From the NCBI GenBank assembly GCA_039816045.1, contig JBCBYB010000009.1:1-64000 (forward strand): a stretch of DNA of 64,000 nt, read 5' to 3'. The position numbers were made by a program, and so were the translations under genes. The stretch is from Thermohalobaculum sp039816045. Its GTDB lineage: Bacteria; Pseudomonadota; Alphaproteobacteria; Rhodobacterales; Rhodobacteraceae. A model generated the notes under the pieces. The model made no database searches and was not told the origin of the DNA. It saw nothing but the letters and a program-made list of their open reading frames with translations. This document shows positions 8,810 through 18,420 of this stretch, piece after piece (within the stretch, counting starts at the first letter, position 1; each line of letters opens with the position of its first letter).

Positions 8810-11284
8810 TCAGAACAGAACCCTTGCGCGAACGCCGAAGCGGCGGGTCGGCCCGACTTCACCGTGGCGCGGCTGGCCAAAAAGGCTCGCGGAGATGCCG
8901 GACGACTCGCCCGTCTGATAGACGACATCGAGCAGGTTCTCGACAAAGAGCTCGACTTCATAGCGCTCCGCCCGGAGACCCGTCCGGAGATTGATGATAC
9001 TCCGGTCGCCAAAGCTCTCCCCTTCAAGCAGACTGTCTGCGATCCCATTGAAGTAGTCGCTGGTGTAGCTGTACTCGCCTCTCAGGAAGAGATCGGCACT
9101 GTCATCAAGCACGGGGTGGGCATAGTCACCAATGATGCTGAGTGTGTGCACAGGTGCATTCGGCAGGCGCTCGCCGGTGACATCGCCCACGAGGCTGCCT
9201 TCGAACTCGACAAACTTCGTCCGCGCGAGGCCATAGTCTAGCCCGAGCAACAGGCCCTCCGCCGACTGGACCCGAAGCGAGATCTCCGCTCCGATGCTGC
9301 GCGCCTTGGCCGCGTTCTCGATCACCGTGATCGGCAGGCCGACAGTAGGCACGTTGGCGAAGACCTGGAGATCCTCGTAGAAGGTGGCAAAGCCCGTTGC
9401 GTTGACCGTAAACCGCCCGTCGAGCCACGAGGATCGGATACCCCCCTCATAGTTGATCGCCCGCTCTTCATCGAAGGTGGTGAGCTCCGGCGTCGCGCCG
9501 GCGTTGAACCCGCCCGAGCGGTAGCCGGTCGAGATCGCCACATAGGTGCTCAGATCCTCCGTCCAGTTGTAGCGCGCGCTGCCCTTTGGGGAGACCCCCG
9601 TGAACGTGTCGCTGTCGGAGAAGGCAAACGACGGCGGAAAGAGCAAGCCGACCGTGCCCGTGGACACGTCCGCCGGGTCATCCAGCTTCACCCGGTCGAG
9701 GTTGAACCGCACACCCGCACCAAGCTCCAGCCGGTCGACCGGCTCGAAGATCACATCGCCAAACACCGCAAAGTTGGTGACCGAGCGCGTGTCTTCGCTG
9801 ACGGTTGTGCCCTCAACCGGAAAGGGCAAGCTCGGCACGAGAGGCGGTCTGAAATCTGGGCCGGCCGTCGTCAGCGCATCGGTCTCGTCACGGTTGAAGC
9901 TGAAGTTCGTCCCGAGAATGAAGCTCGTCGCCCCCATCACCGGCACGTCGAACTTCTCCGAGCTGAGCCGGAACTCCTGGGCAATCGAGCGGGTCTTCGA
10001 GCCGAAGTCGGCGACAATTGCGTCAAAGCGCGAGATGTCCACGTCGCCGCTGCCACGCTCCTCCGCCCGGAAGAACGATGTCAGGGATGTCAGCGTACCG
10101 ATATCGGTCTCGTAGTCCGCCCGGAAGGACGTGAGCACCCTGTCGACGTCGAAGTCCCCCTCCTCGTTTGGCAGGTAGACCAGACGGTCTCGGGCAATCC
10201 CCTCCTCTGTCCCCTGATTGCCGTCGACGTAGTTGTTGCGCTCGTAGGCAAGACTGAAGTCGAAGGTCAGCCGGTCGGCCGGCTCCGAGCGGAGCGCGAT
10301 CCGTGCGCCGAAGTCGCTGGTATCGAGGCCCTGCTCCTCGCTGAGGTTCGGCGTGTCGATGAACCCATCCGAGACCTGACCGAAGAACGACAGCCGCGCG
10401 TTCAGCAGATCGTCCTCTAGTACCGCTCCGTTGACCACACCGCGCAGGCGACCGTCCGGGAAGCTGCCGAGCTCGGCCTCTAAGCTCGCTTCGAACTCCG
10501 CCGACGGCTTCTTGGTGACGTAGTTGATGGCGCCGCCAATGGCGCCCCGCCCGAAGGTGGTGCCCTGTGGACCATAGAGAACTTCCACCCGCTCGAGATC
10601 GAACAGGCTTGGGTCGAGACCTGTGTTCCTGCCCGTCGGGTTGATGATGACCTCATCGACATAGACGCCATTGGTCGGCCCTGAGCCCGCGTTTCCGATC
10701 TGGTTCGAGAGACCGCGGATCGAGAGTTGCGAGGTGGTCGGCGCACCGGTCTCGATCGCGTTCACATTCGGACTGCGCAGCACGAGGCTGTTGAGATCGG
10801 TGATGTTCGACCGCTCGATGTCCTCGTCCGAGAGCAACAGCACCGAGCCCGGAACGTCCTCGAGCCGCTCTTCGAACCTGCGCGCGGTCACCGTGAGCTC
10901 GTTCATCATCAGGGCCCCGTCCCCGTCTGCGGGCGTGGCGATGACGGGAGTGGTCTCAACGACGATGCTGTTGGTGCCGGACCGGCGCGCCTGAAGACCG
11001 CTGCCCGAAAGCAGGCGGGCAACAGCCTCGTCCGCGGTCAGGGAGCCGGACAGCGCAGGGGCCGCACGTCCCGCTACGAGCGGGTCCTGCACCAGAATGT
11101 TGACGCCCGTCCGATTGGCCAGATCAAGCAGGGACTGTCGCAAGGACTGCGCTGGCAGATCGATCGCAACAGGTGCTCGGGTTTGCGCCATCGCGGGTTG
11201 GTTGGCCGCCGCAAGAAATCCCGCAACAACCAAGGCACCGAGACGCAAGACCCGTCCCCCAGTGTGCATTGCTGACCTGCTCAT
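8810..11284 (-). CDS. FecA-type TonB-dependent receptor with STN domain (receptor 2)
   Basis: An 824-residue outer-membrane receptor. It has a signal peptide ending near PAMAQ, an STN domain (about 38-115, PAQSLRQSLLDLANRTG), then MNELTVTARR, a plug with SIRGLSNQIG and LYGPQGTTFGRGAIGGAINYV, and a beta-barrel ending in VRARVLF. The VTARRFEE and GPQGTTFGRGA plug style differs from receptors 1, 6 and 7 and is common in broad-substrate receptors of alphaproteobacteria, so it probably takes a different ligand. It is the third gene of the second minus-strand fecI-fecR-receptor cassette. The STN domain predicts signalling through the FecR at 11389. A second Met five codons in (MHTGG) is an alternative start. 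Confidence 0.93.
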   Translation of the reverse strand: MSRSAMHTGGRVLRLGALVVAGFLAAANQPAMAQTRAPVAIDLPAQSLRQSLLDLANRTGVNILVQDPLVAGRAAPALSGSLTADEAVARLLSGSGLQARRSGTNSIVVETTPVIATPADGDGALMMNELTVTARRFEERLEDVPGSVLLLSDEDIERSNITDLNSLVLRSPNVNAIETGAPTTSQLSIRGLSNQIGNAGSGPTNGVYVDEVIINPTGRNTGLDPSLFDLERVEVLYGPQGTTFGRGAIGGAINYVTKKPSAEFEASLEAELGSFPDGRLRGVVNGAVLEDDLLNARLSFFGQVSDGFIDTPNLSEEQGLDTSDFGARIALRSEPADRLTFDFSLAYERNNYVDGNQGTEEGIARDRLVYLPNEEGDFDVDRVLTSFRADYETDIGTLTSLTSFFRAEERGSGDVDISRFDAIVADFGSKTRSIAQEFRLSSEKFDVPVMGATSFILGTNFSFNRDETDALTTAGPDFRPPLVPSLPFPVEGTTVSEDTRSVTNFAVFGDVIFEPVDRLELGAGVRFNLDRVKLDDPADVSTGTVGLLFPPSFAFSDSDTFTGVSPKGSARYNWTEDLSTYVAISTGYRSGGFNAGATPELTTFDEERAINYEGGIRSSWLDGRFTVNATGFATFYEDLQVFANVPTVGLPITVIENAAKARSIGAEISLRVQSAEGLLLGLDYGLARTKFVEFEGSLVGDVTGERLPNAPVHTLSIIGDYAHPVLDDSADLFLRGEYSYTSDYFNGIADSLLEGESFGDRSIINLRTGLRAERYEVELFVENLLDVVYQTGESSGISASLFGQPRHGEVGPTRRFGVRARVLF

Positions 11285-11388
11285 ATCTCAGTCCCCCCGA
11301 AAGCTGCACCGATCTCACAAGGTGCAGAATGAGGACGCGTCGGCAGGGCGGATCGGCACCCTCGGAAACAACAAAAGTGCCGGGACGG

Positions 11389-12405
11389 CTAAGGGCTCGC
11401 GGTGGGCTGAGTGGTTCCAATCACGGCGACTGCCGCAATCGGACGCCACACCGAGATGGGCAAGGCGTCCGCGAGCGCCGATATCATGCCGTCGATATCG
11501 CCCGCGTCGAAAGAGGCGGTGATCGCAAGACTGGCCGCCGCGTCGTCGCTCAGCACAAACCACGTGGTGCTGTAGCGATTGGCGTCCGCGATGACCTCTG
11601 ACAGCCGAGCTCCACGGTAGACCAGGCGACCGTTCCGCCAGGCGCCCAGATCCGCCGGATCCACAATCTCGACGGAGCTGGCGCCGCCGCGTGCGGTAAC
11701 CAGGATCTGCTCCCCGGCCCGCAGCTGTGCCAAAGGTTTGTCCCGGGTGTCGTCAGGTTGACGCACGTCGACGGCGCCTTCTACGACGCCAAGCCGAAGC
11801 CCCTCCGCCAGACGCCGGAGGGCAAAAGCCGTGCCGACAACCGAGACATCCGTCTCGCCCACGCTGACGACAAACGGCCGGTTCGGATCGCTCGCAACCG
11901 AGAAGAACGCCTCCCCGCTCAGCAGGTCGACGTGCCGTGCCTCGCGCGAGAACGTGGTTGCGATGTGCGCCTGCGGACCAAGCGTGACGACACTCCCATC
12001 GGCGAGTGCTACCTCACGGATCTCGGCAGTGTCGGCGCGGTGATGTGTGCTCGAGAGATCGAAGACCCCCGGCGGAAGAGCGACGAGCACAATCGCCGCA
12101 AGCACTGCCGATCCAGCAAGGCGCACGGACCAACTGCGCCAACCGGCTCCGAGCCAGGAGACCGCCTTCTCCGCGGGCAGAGGTCTGAGGCTCGCGGCGG
12201 GCACATCGGCAGGGCGCAACTCCCCCAAGGCGGTCCAGAGACGGGCAGCGCGGTCAAGCGCCTCTCGGTGCCTCGGGTCCGCATCGAGCCATTGCCGAAG
12301 CCGTGCGCTCTCCCTTGGGCTCAGACCTTCGGAGACGCGTCTGACATGCCACGCGTGGGCCGCACGCCGGATGGCATCGGTTTGACGATCCGATCGCGAT
12401 CGCAT
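11389..12405 (-). CDS. fecR: FecR-type sigma regulator, cassette 2
   Basis: A 338-residue FecR family protein. The N-terminus (residues 10-75) is a DUF4880-like helical segment with RLRQWLDADPRHREALDRAA. A transmembrane helix follows near residues 95-115 (LAGSAVLAAIVLVAL), then the periplasmic FecR fold (DGSVVTLGPQAHIATTFS, FVVSVGETDVSVVGTAF). The start is the ATG four bases after the fecI stop, so the two genes are translationally coupled. It should couple receptor 2 occupancy to the adjacent sigma factor. Nothing is missing relative to the family. Confidence 0.9.
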   Translation of the reverse strand: MRSRSDRQTDAIRRAAHAWHVRRVSEGLSPRESARLRQWLDADPRHREALDRAARLWTALGELRPADVPAASLRPLPAEKAVSWLGAGWRSWSVRLAGSAVLAAIVLVALPPGVFDLSSTHHRADTAEIREVALADGSVVTLGPQAHIATTFSREARHVDLLSGEAFFSVASDPNRPFVVSVGETDVSVVGTAFALRRLAEGLRLGVVEGAVDVRQPDDTRDKPLAQLRAGEQILVTARGGASSVEIVDPADLGAWRNGRLVYRGARLSEVIADANRYSTTWFVLSDDAAASLAITASFDAGDIDGMISALADALPISVWRPIAAVAVIGTTQPTASP

Positions 12406-12409
12406 GCAC

Positions 12410-12976
12410 TCACTCGGGCTCGGAGAGGGCTGCATCCAGATCCGCCATGGCGCGGGCTGCATGCTTCTTGACCGCAGTTGGGGAGAGACCGAGACGCCGG
12501 GCGATCTCCGCAAAGCTCAGACCTTCGATGCGGTTTAGAACAAGCACTCTGCGGCGGCGGGCGGGCATGGATTGAAGAACTCTCGAGACGACTGCGATCT
12601 GCTCTCGTGCCAATATGGCCCGCTCAGGCGTGCGATCGTCACCCCCCAAAGGACAGAAACGGCCTTGGATCTCTTCTGTGTTGCGCACCCTCACCAACTG
12701 CCCACGCCGTTCGGACAGGACGATGTTGCGCGCGGCAACCCGGAGAAACGCTCTCGGCTCGCGGATCTCTGACAGGTCCTCGCGCGTTGCGAGGCGAAGG
12801 AACGCAAGCTGAGCGACATCCTCAGGAGCCGGCGGCCCAGCGCCGAACCTAGAAGCGACAAACCGGCAAAGCTCATGCCAATGCGCGCGATAGAGCGTCG
12901 CGAGCAGCGATGGCGTGTCCGATTGGGACGCAGTCTCAGTTGCGCCGGAGGGCCGCCTCCTCGACCAGATGCTCAC
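12410..12976 (-). CDS. fecI: FecI-type ECF sigma factor, cassette 2
   Basis: A 188-residue ECF sigma factor with region 2 near residues 25-95 (YRAHWHELCRFVASRFG, PEDVAQLAFLRLATRE, FLRVAARNIVLSERR) and region 4 near 130-180 (LQSMPARRRRVLVLNRIEG, IARRLGLSPTAVKKH). It heads the second fecI-fecR-receptor cassette and should transcribe receptor 2. The frame begins with a GTG at 12976 without a strong ribosome-binding site; no ATG occurs before region 2, so the true start is not certain. Confidence 0.9.
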   Translation of the reverse strand: MSIWSRRRPSGATETASQSDTPSLLATLYRAHWHELCRFVASRFGAGPPAPEDVAQLAFLRLATREDLSEIREPRAFLRVAARNIVLSERRGQLVRVRNTEEIQGRFCPLGGDDRTPERAILAREQIAVVSRVLQSMPARRRRVLVLNRIEGLSFAEIARRLGLSPTAVKKHAARAMADLDAALSEPE

Positions 12977-13290
12977 CGCACAGCCGACCGGCTGAGCGCG
13001 TGGTGGCTCCGCAGAGGAGATCCGCCAAAGCGGTTCGGTTGTGTCTGAAGCATACGCGCCATGCTCGCTCGCTGGAAGGCCGACGGCTTGGCGAGTGGGC
13101 TGGGCGTCGCAATTAGTTTGGGTTCACCCCAGACGCTAGCGACAACGGAGCACCATGCCAAGCAGCACTGTCCTCACGCGCTGATGAAGAAGCTGGGGCG
13201 CTGTCTGGAGAGACTGGGATGCGCGTCCCGCATCGCCAGTCCATATGGTGTTCTGCGACCTCATAGGTGAAGCAGCGCAGTGAGAGCACC
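12977..13290. other. Intergenic region between fecI of cassette 2 and livM
   Basis: No credible gene is present in these 314 bases. They should contain the promoter of the fecI-fecR pair on the minus strand and the end of the liv transcript. I could not pick out a convincing promoter or a hairpin with a T-run. Confidence 0.4.
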
Positions 13291-14355
13291 TCATGTCCGT
13301 TGTTCACGGGCGGCCGTCTTTCTAGGAAAAACGGCACCACGGACACGCTGCACGATGTTGTCCCAAAGCTTTGCCATCCCGAGCGGCTCATAGATCATGA
13401 AGACGATGATCAGCACGCCGAACACAACAAGCTCGATCGAGGAGATGATCGTCGCATCGATCGCTCCGTGGAAGAGGTTGTTGCCCATACTGTTCAGCAC
13501 CACCGGGAAGAGGAGGATGAACGCCGCCCCGATAAAGCAGCCACTTATCGTGCCGAGCCCGCCGAGGATCACCATGAAGAGGATCCGAAACGACAGCTTG
13601 ATGTCGAAGGCGACCGGCTCCATCGACTTGAGGTAGGTGAAGGCGAAGAGCGCGCCCGCGACACCGCAGAAGAAAGCGCTGATGGCGAAAGCCTGCAGCT
13701 TGGTCTTCAGGAGCGAGATGCCCATGGACTCCGCGGCGATGTCCATATCGCGCACGGCCATCCAGTTTCGCCCGGTGCTCCCGCGGGCCATGTTCACCGC
13801 CAGGATCGTCAGGATCGTCACGACAAAGACCACGACGAGATACATCTCCATCGGCGAGGTGAACGGCTTGCCGAAGATTACGATGTCCTGCGCCGTGATG
13901 ATGCCGGAGGTGTCGTAGTTCTTGAACCAGCCAAACTTGTCGATCATCCAGATGATGAAGAACTGCGAGGCAAGCGTGGCCACCATCAGGTAAATGCCGC
14001 GCACCCTGAGGCTCGGCAGGCCGAAGAGCACCCCGAAGGCGGCGGCGATCACGCCCGACAGCGCCAGCGCCACGAAGAACGGGATGTCCGGCACCCGCAG
14101 TATCAGGTTGTAGCAGGCGAAGGCGCCCGCGGCCATGAAGCCCGCCGCCCCAACCGCGAGCTGGCCTGCATAGCCCATGACAATCTGCTGTCCGATGGCC
14201 GCCAAGGCGAGGCAGAGCCACGGGATCAGGATCGAGGAGTACCAGTAGTCGGTCTGCACGATCATCGGGATGACTGCAAAGGCCAACCCCATCAGCACGA
14301 CAAAGCCGATGATGTCGCCGACCGAGTAGCTCATAAGAACGGGTTTCGCGCGCAT
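13291..14355 (-). CDS. livM: Branched-chain amino-acid type ABC transporter permease LivM
   Basis: A 354-residue polytopic inner-membrane protein of the LivM family. Hydrophobic segments alternate through residues 10-310, and the family signatures GYAGQLAVGAAGFMAAGAFACYNL (near 60-80), LRVRGIYLMVATLA (near 115) and GGLGTISGCFIGAAFI (near 255-270) are present. It pairs with LivH to form the channel of a HAAT-type importer for branched-chain amino acids, urea, amides or related compounds. It is the last gene of livK-livF-livG-livH-livM and starts 12 bases after the livH stop behind a GAGGAG site. The long antisense frame over livM and livH is a composition artefact. Confidence 0.95.
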   Translation of the reverse strand: MRAKPVLMSYSVGDIIGFVVLMGLAFAVIPMIVQTDYWYSSILIPWLCLALAAIGQQIVMGYAGQLAVGAAGFMAAGAFACYNLILRVPDIPFFVALALSGVIAAAFGVLFGLPSLRVRGIYLMVATLASQFFIIWMIDKFGWFKNYDTSGIITAQDIVIFGKPFTSPMEMYLVVVFVVTILTILAVNMARGSTGRNWMAVRDMDIAAESMGISLLKTKLQAFAISAFFCGVAGALFAFTYLKSMEPVAFDIKLSFRILFMVILGGLGTISGCFIGAAFILLFPVVLNSMGNNLFHGAIDATIISSIELVVFGVLIIVFMIYEPLGMAKLWDNIVQRVRGAVFPRKTAAREQRT

Positions 14356-14367
14356 CTGTCTTCTCCT

Positions 14368-15270
14368 CTACACCCGTCTGATGATCTTCTCGCCGAACAG
14401 GCCTTCGGGCCGGTAGAGCAGGAAGAAGATCGCGAGCACGAACGGTGCCCATCCCTCGATCGCCCCTCCGAAGAAGGGCCCGACATAGACCTCGAGCACT
14501 TTCTCGCTCGCCCCGATGATGAGGCCACCGACAATGGCCCCAGGGATCGAGGAGAAACCGCCGATGATGAGCACCGGCAACGCTTTGAGTGCGAGATCGA
14601 CAAGCGCGAACTGCACGCCTGCGCGTGCGCCCCACATCATGCCCGCGACCAAAGCCACGACACCGGCCGCCGTCCACACCATCAGCATGATCGCCGGCAG
14701 CGGGATCCCGATGGAGCTCGCCGCCCCGGGATCGTCCGCCACCGCCCGGAGCCCGAGCCCCATCTTGGTGTACTTGAAGAGCAGCGCGAGCCCGATGATC
14801 ATGATTGCGGCGACGAGCCCCGCGGTCAGATCGAGCGCACTGATGAAGAGCCCGGTGCTATCGATGATCCACGGGATCGGGAAGTCGCCGATGCCGAGAT
14901 CGAGCCGCCGCACCTCGACGCCCCAGGCTGCCTGTGCGAGCCCTTCCAGCACGAAGCCGAGCCCGATCGTCGCCATCAGCAGCGTGTCCTCGCTCTGGTT
15001 CATCAGCGGCTTCAGCACCAGCCTTTCGGTGCAGAACCCGACAAAGGCCATCAGCAGGATCGTGACGATGAAGGCCACGACGAAGGGCAGGCCAAGCTCC
15101 ATGAAGCCGACGAACGACAGCACGGCGAAGAACACCATCGCGCCCTGGGCGAAGTTGAACGTCGACGACGCCTTGTAGATCAGCACGAAGCCGAGCGCGA
15201 CGAGCGAGTACATCGTGCCGGCGAGCAGCCCTGCAACGACGACCTCGATGAAGAACAGAAATTCAGTCAT
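14368..15270 (-). CDS. livH: Branched-chain amino-acid type ABC transporter permease LivH
   Basis: A 300-residue LivH-family permease with eight or so membrane segments. Family blocks are GLLAGTMYSLVALGFVLIYK near the N-terminus, FNFAQGAMVFF near residue 40, and SIPGAIVGGLIIGASEKVLE near residues 225-245. The start was set at MTEFLFF because TTGGAG lies seven bases upstream; a TTG four codons earlier is less likely. It overlaps the end of livG by eight bases, which implies coupled translation. With LivM it forms the membrane channel. Confidence 0.95.
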   Translation of the reverse strand: MTEFLFFIEVVVAGLLAGTMYSLVALGFVLIYKASSTFNFAQGAMVFFAVLSFVGFMELGLPFVVAFIVTILLMAFVGFCTERLVLKPLMNQSEDTLLMATIGLGFVLEGLAQAAWGVEVRRLDLGIGDFPIPWIIDSTGLFISALDLTAGLVAAIMIIGLALLFKYTKMGLGLRAVADDPGAASSIGIPLPAIMLMVWTAAGVVALVAGMMWGARAGVQFALVDLALKALPVLIIGGFSSIPGAIVGGLIIGASEKVLEVYVGPFFGGAIEGWAPFVLAIFFLLYRPEGLFGEKIIRRV

Positions 15271-16132
15271 GCGCCACTCCAAGATAGGCGTCGATCACGT
15301 CCTGGTTCGCCCGAACCTCATCGGGCGGCCCGTCGGCAATGATCTTGCCGTAGTCGAGCACAACGACGCTGTCGGAGATGTCCATGACCACGCCCATGTC
15401 GTGCTCGATGAGCACCATGGTGGTCCCGAGTTCATCGTTGACCTTGAGGATGAAGCGGCACATCTCGCGCTTCTCTTCGACATTCATGCCAGCCATCGGT
15501 TCGTCGAGCAGCAGCACCTCTGCCTCGGTCGCAAGCGCGCGGCCAAGCTCGACCTTCTTCTGCAGGCCATAGGGCAGCTTTCCAACGGGCGTGTCGCGGA
15601 TGTTCTCGATCTCGAGGAACTCGACGATCTCTTCGCACTTCTTGCGGTTCTCCGACTCTTCGTGCCGCGCCTTTGGAAGCTGGAAGGCGACCTGGAGAAA
15701 GTTGGCATCCATGTGCAGCTTTCGCCCAACAAGGATGTTGTCGAGCACCGACATCCGTTTGAAGAGGGCAAGATTTTGGAACGTGCGTGAGACGCCCTTC
15801 TGCGCGATCAGATTGGGACTGATCTTCTCCAGCACCTCGCCTTTGAAGGCTATTGAGCCCTCCTGTGGTTTGTAGATGCCGTTGATGCAGTTCAGCATCG
15901 AGCTCTTGCCCGCTCCGTTCGGGCCAATGATCGCTTTGATCTCATGCTGCAGCACACTGAACGAACTGCGGGTGATCGCCTTGACGCCGCCAAAGCTCAA
16001 CGAGATGTCCTTCACCTCGAGAATGGGCGCGCCGATTGGGAAGTTTCGAACCTGCGTCATGTCACTCGTTTTATGTGTTTGTGTTGGGACGGCGTCCACG
16101 GCAAGCGGCTCAGTCGTGGTGGAGATCGGCAT
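15263..16132 (-). CDS. livG: Branched-chain amino-acid type ABC transporter ATPase LivG
   Basis: A 289-residue ABC ATPase of the LivG group. It has Walker A GPNGAGKSS, a Q-loop region with VSRTFQNLALF, a degenerate signature (LPYGLQKKVELGRALATEAE), Walker B VLLLDEPMAGM and the switch IEHD. The chosen start, MPISTTTE, has GAGGAGAG upstream and overlaps the livF stop by 23 bases. A Met 24 codons later (MTQVRNFP) would give the usual family length of about 265, so an N-terminal extension is uncertain. It powers the LivHM channel with LivF. Confidence 0.94.
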   Translation of the reverse strand: MPISTTTEPLAVDAVPTQTHKTSDMTQVRNFPIGAPILEVKDISLSFGGVKAITRSSFSVLQHEIKAIIGPNGAGKSSMLNCINGIYKPQEGSIAFKGEVLEKISPNLIAQKGVSRTFQNLALFKRMSVLDNILVGRKLHMDANFLQVAFQLPKARHEESENRKKCEEIVEFLEIENIRDTPVGKLPYGLQKKVELGRALATEAEVLLLDEPMAGMNVEEKREMCRFILKVNDELGTTMVLIEHDMGVVMDISDSVVVLDYGKIIADGPPDEVRANQDVIDAYLGVAHD

Positions 16133-16934
16133 GGGATGCGCTCTCCTCACGCAGAACATCTCGGAAGTTCTTCCGGCCTTCTTTGGAGATGCCGAGGTAG
16201 AGCTCTTTGACCCTGTCGTCGGTCAGCAACTCTTCGGCCGTGCCATGCAGCATCACGTGGCCGGTCTCGATGATATAGCCATAGTCAGCATTGCGCAGCG
16301 CGACATTGGTGTTCTGCTCGGCGAGAAGGATGCTGACGCCTTCCTTCTGGTTGAGCTCACGCACGATGTTGAAGATCTCGGCGACGAGTTGCGGCGCAAG
16401 TCCCATGGAGGGCTCGTCGAGCAGCAACATCCGCGGCTTGGCCATCATCGCGCGCGCGACTGCCACCATCTGCTGCTCGCCGCCTGAGGTGTAGCCGGCC
16501 TGGCTCTTCCGCCGCTCCTTCAGGCGGTTGAAATAGGTGTAGATCTTGTCGAGTTCGTCCCTGATCTCCGCCTTCGTCAGTTTGCGCGAGTAGGCTCCCG
16601 CGATGATGTTCTCTTCGACCGTCAAATGCCCGAAACACCGACGCCCCTCGAGCACATGCACGAGGCCAAGGCGCACCATGTCCGCAGGCGTCTGGTTCCG
16701 AACGGGCGTGCCGTCATAGACGATCGAGCCGCGGGTGACCTTGCCGCGCTCTCCCGCCAACATGGTCGAGATCGATTTGAGCGTCGTGCTCTTCCCCGCG
16801 CCGTTGCCGCCGAGCAGGGCAACGATCTTGCCCCTTGGCACGGTCAGTGACACATCGTGCAGCGCCGCGATCACGTTGTCATAGACGACCTCCACATCGG
16901 ATGTCTGGAGGATGTTGTCGGAGTTCGCAGTCAT
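16110..16934 (-). CDS. livF: Branched-chain amino-acid type ABC transporter ATPase LivF
   Basis: A 274-residue ABC ATPase of the LivF group with Walker A GGNGAGKSTT, the family block LVHVLEGRRCFGHLTVEENI, signature TSGGEQQMVAVARAMM and Walker B MLLLDEPSMGLAP. It is about 35 residues longer at the C-terminus (GISKEGRKNFRDVLREES) than minimal LivF proteins; that tail is common in HAAT systems that sit beside acyl-CoA ligases, but no ligase gene is here. It lies 142 bases after livK and overlaps livG. Confidence 0.94.
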   Translation of the reverse strand: MTANSDNILQTSDVEVVYDNVIAALHDVSLTVPRGKIVALLGGNGAGKSTTLKSISTMLAGERGKVTRGSIVYDGTPVRNQTPADMVRLGLVHVLEGRRCFGHLTVEENIIAGAYSRKLTKAEIRDELDKIYTYFNRLKERRKSQAGYTSGGEQQMVAVARAMMAKPRMLLLDEPSMGLAPQLVAEIFNIVRELNQKEGVSILLAEQNTNVALRNADYGYIIETGHVMLHGTAEELLTDDRVKELYLGISKEGRKNFRDVLREESASHADLHHD

Positions 16935-17076
16935 GTCGCTGGTGCCGCCTCTAGCTGATACCGTTTGGCGTCAGAGCACGCGCCAATCCGGCGGGCTCTT
17001 GGGACGATCGTCTGGAGGCGCGTGCAGCAACGCTCTCGCCTCCAGACCCGTGGCCGGGTGCTTTAACCAAGCCCCG

Positions 17077-18420
17077 TCAGGAGCAGGACTTGGGGGTGAT
17101 ATTGTTCTCGGCGGCGAACTTGGCCGCGGAGTCCTCGACCAGCTGGCGAATGTAGCCGGGATCGAGCGGCGCTTCCCAGCCCGTGACCTGCTCGAACTTC
17201 TCGCCGTCCCACTGCATCATCGCAAACTTGCCGGCACCCTCATGGTTCTCGCAGGAGATTGCAAAGGGAGCGACCATGCCCTTGATGCCGATCTCCTCGA
17301 GCCGCTCCTCGGTCATGTTGAGCGCCTCGTAGCCGTCACGGAACTCCGCCCCGGTGACCGCTTGACCGACCTTGCCGTGCATCTCCTGCGCGTTCTTGAG
17401 GGCCTCGATCCACATCACCGCCGCACCGAGGCCGCGGTTCCAGTAGACCGAGCCGACCCGGCTCTCGTCCGCGAGATTGCCTTTGCCCGCTCCGTAGACT
17501 TGCTCCTTGATGGCGGCGACCAGCGGGAACTCGTCCCCCGGCAAGGCATTGGCCATCGCGTAGGTGCCCGTTGCGCTGTCGCCCGCGGGATACATGTCCT
17601 CTTCGGCCGCGCCAAAGGTGACGTAGATCAGGCGCTCTCGCGGGAAGCCGACGCGCGCGGCATTGGTCATGCCCGTAGAGTTCATGCCCGAGCCCGCGCC
17701 CCAGAAGGTCACCCAGTCAGGCCGCTCGCGGCGGACCTGGAGCCATTGCGACTGCTGCTCCAGCCCTGGGGGCGGGATTGAGATCTCCACGAGGTCTACG
17801 CCCCAATCCTCGGCGATCTTTCGCATTGCGGGCAGCGGCTCACGCCCATAGGCGCTGTCGATGTGAAGGTGCACGATCTTCTTGCCCTTCATGTTCGGAA
17901 TGCCGCCCTCTTGCTCGGCCATGAACTTCATCTTCACCGCAATCTGCGACCAGTAGTGGCTGGCGGCGTTGAAGACCCAGGGCCAGACGGTCCCATCGGC
18001 AGCGTCAGTCCGGCCGTAGCCGTACTGCGCGAGAACCACCTCATCCTCGGCCATCCGGTTGATGACTGCGTAGGCGCCTGGCGTGCCGAGCGTGTCGAAC
18101 ACAACGATCCGCTGACCGTCCTTCTCGAGCAGACGCTGATAGCACTCGACCGTCTTTACGGCGTTGTACTCGGTCTCGCACTCCTGCCATGTCAGCATGA
18201 CGCCGTTTACGCCGCCGTTCATGTTGACATAATTCATGTAGTCGATCTGGGCGCCGTAATAGCCTGTACCCATCGCAGAGTATGGGCCGACGCGGCTGCT
18301 TGCGATTGGGAAGTATTGCGTCTCGTCTGCAGCCACGCTTTGCGGCAACGCCGAGGCAACGCAGAGCATCCCTGTGGCTATGGCGGATACCAACCACTTA
18401 CTTGGTTTCCATTGTCTCAT
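17077..18420 (-). CDS. livK: Branched-chain amino-acid type ABC transporter substrate-binding protein
   Basis: A 447-residue periplasmic binding protein of the LivK/Peripla_BP_6 type. The signal peptide ends near PQSVAADE at about residue 31, and the mature part begins YFPIASSRVGPYSAMGTGYY with the domain-1 features YNAVKTVECYQRL and GTPGAYAVINRM. It captures the substrate for LivFGHM. It is longer than classic LivK (about 370 residues) and resembles the large amide/urea-type binding proteins, so the ligand may not be an amino acid. A strong GGGAGGAAG site precedes the ATG. It is the first gene of the operon. Confidence 0.9.
   Translation of the reverse strand: MRQWKPSKWLVSAIATGMLCVASALPQSVAADETQYFPIASSRVGPYSAMGTGYYGAQIDYMNYVNMNGGVNGVMLTWQECETEYNAVKTVECYQRLLEKDGQRIVVFDTLGTPGAYAVINRMAEDEVVLAQYGYGRTDAADGTVWPWVFNAASHYWSQIAVKMKFMAEQEGGIPNMKGKKIVHLHIDSAYGREPLPAMRKIAEDWGVDLVEISIPPPGLEQQSQWLQVRRERPDWVTFWGAGSGMNSTGMTNAARVGFPRERLIYVTFGAAEEDMYPAGDSATGTYAMANALPGDEFPLVAAIKEQVYGAGKGNLADESRVGSVYWNRGLGAAVMWIEALKNAQEMHGKVGQAVTGAEFRDGYEALNMTEERLEEIGIKGMVAPFAISCENHEGAGKFAMMQWDGEKFEQVTGWEAPLDPGYIRQLVEDSAAKFAAENNITPKSCS

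Noticed and set aside
13267..15342. 691-codon plus-strand open frame opposite livM and livH
   Set aside because: The minus strand carries two intact permease genes with family motifs and ribosome-binding sites. The antisense frame is His/Asp/Arg-rich with no domain, as expected from GC-rich codon composition.
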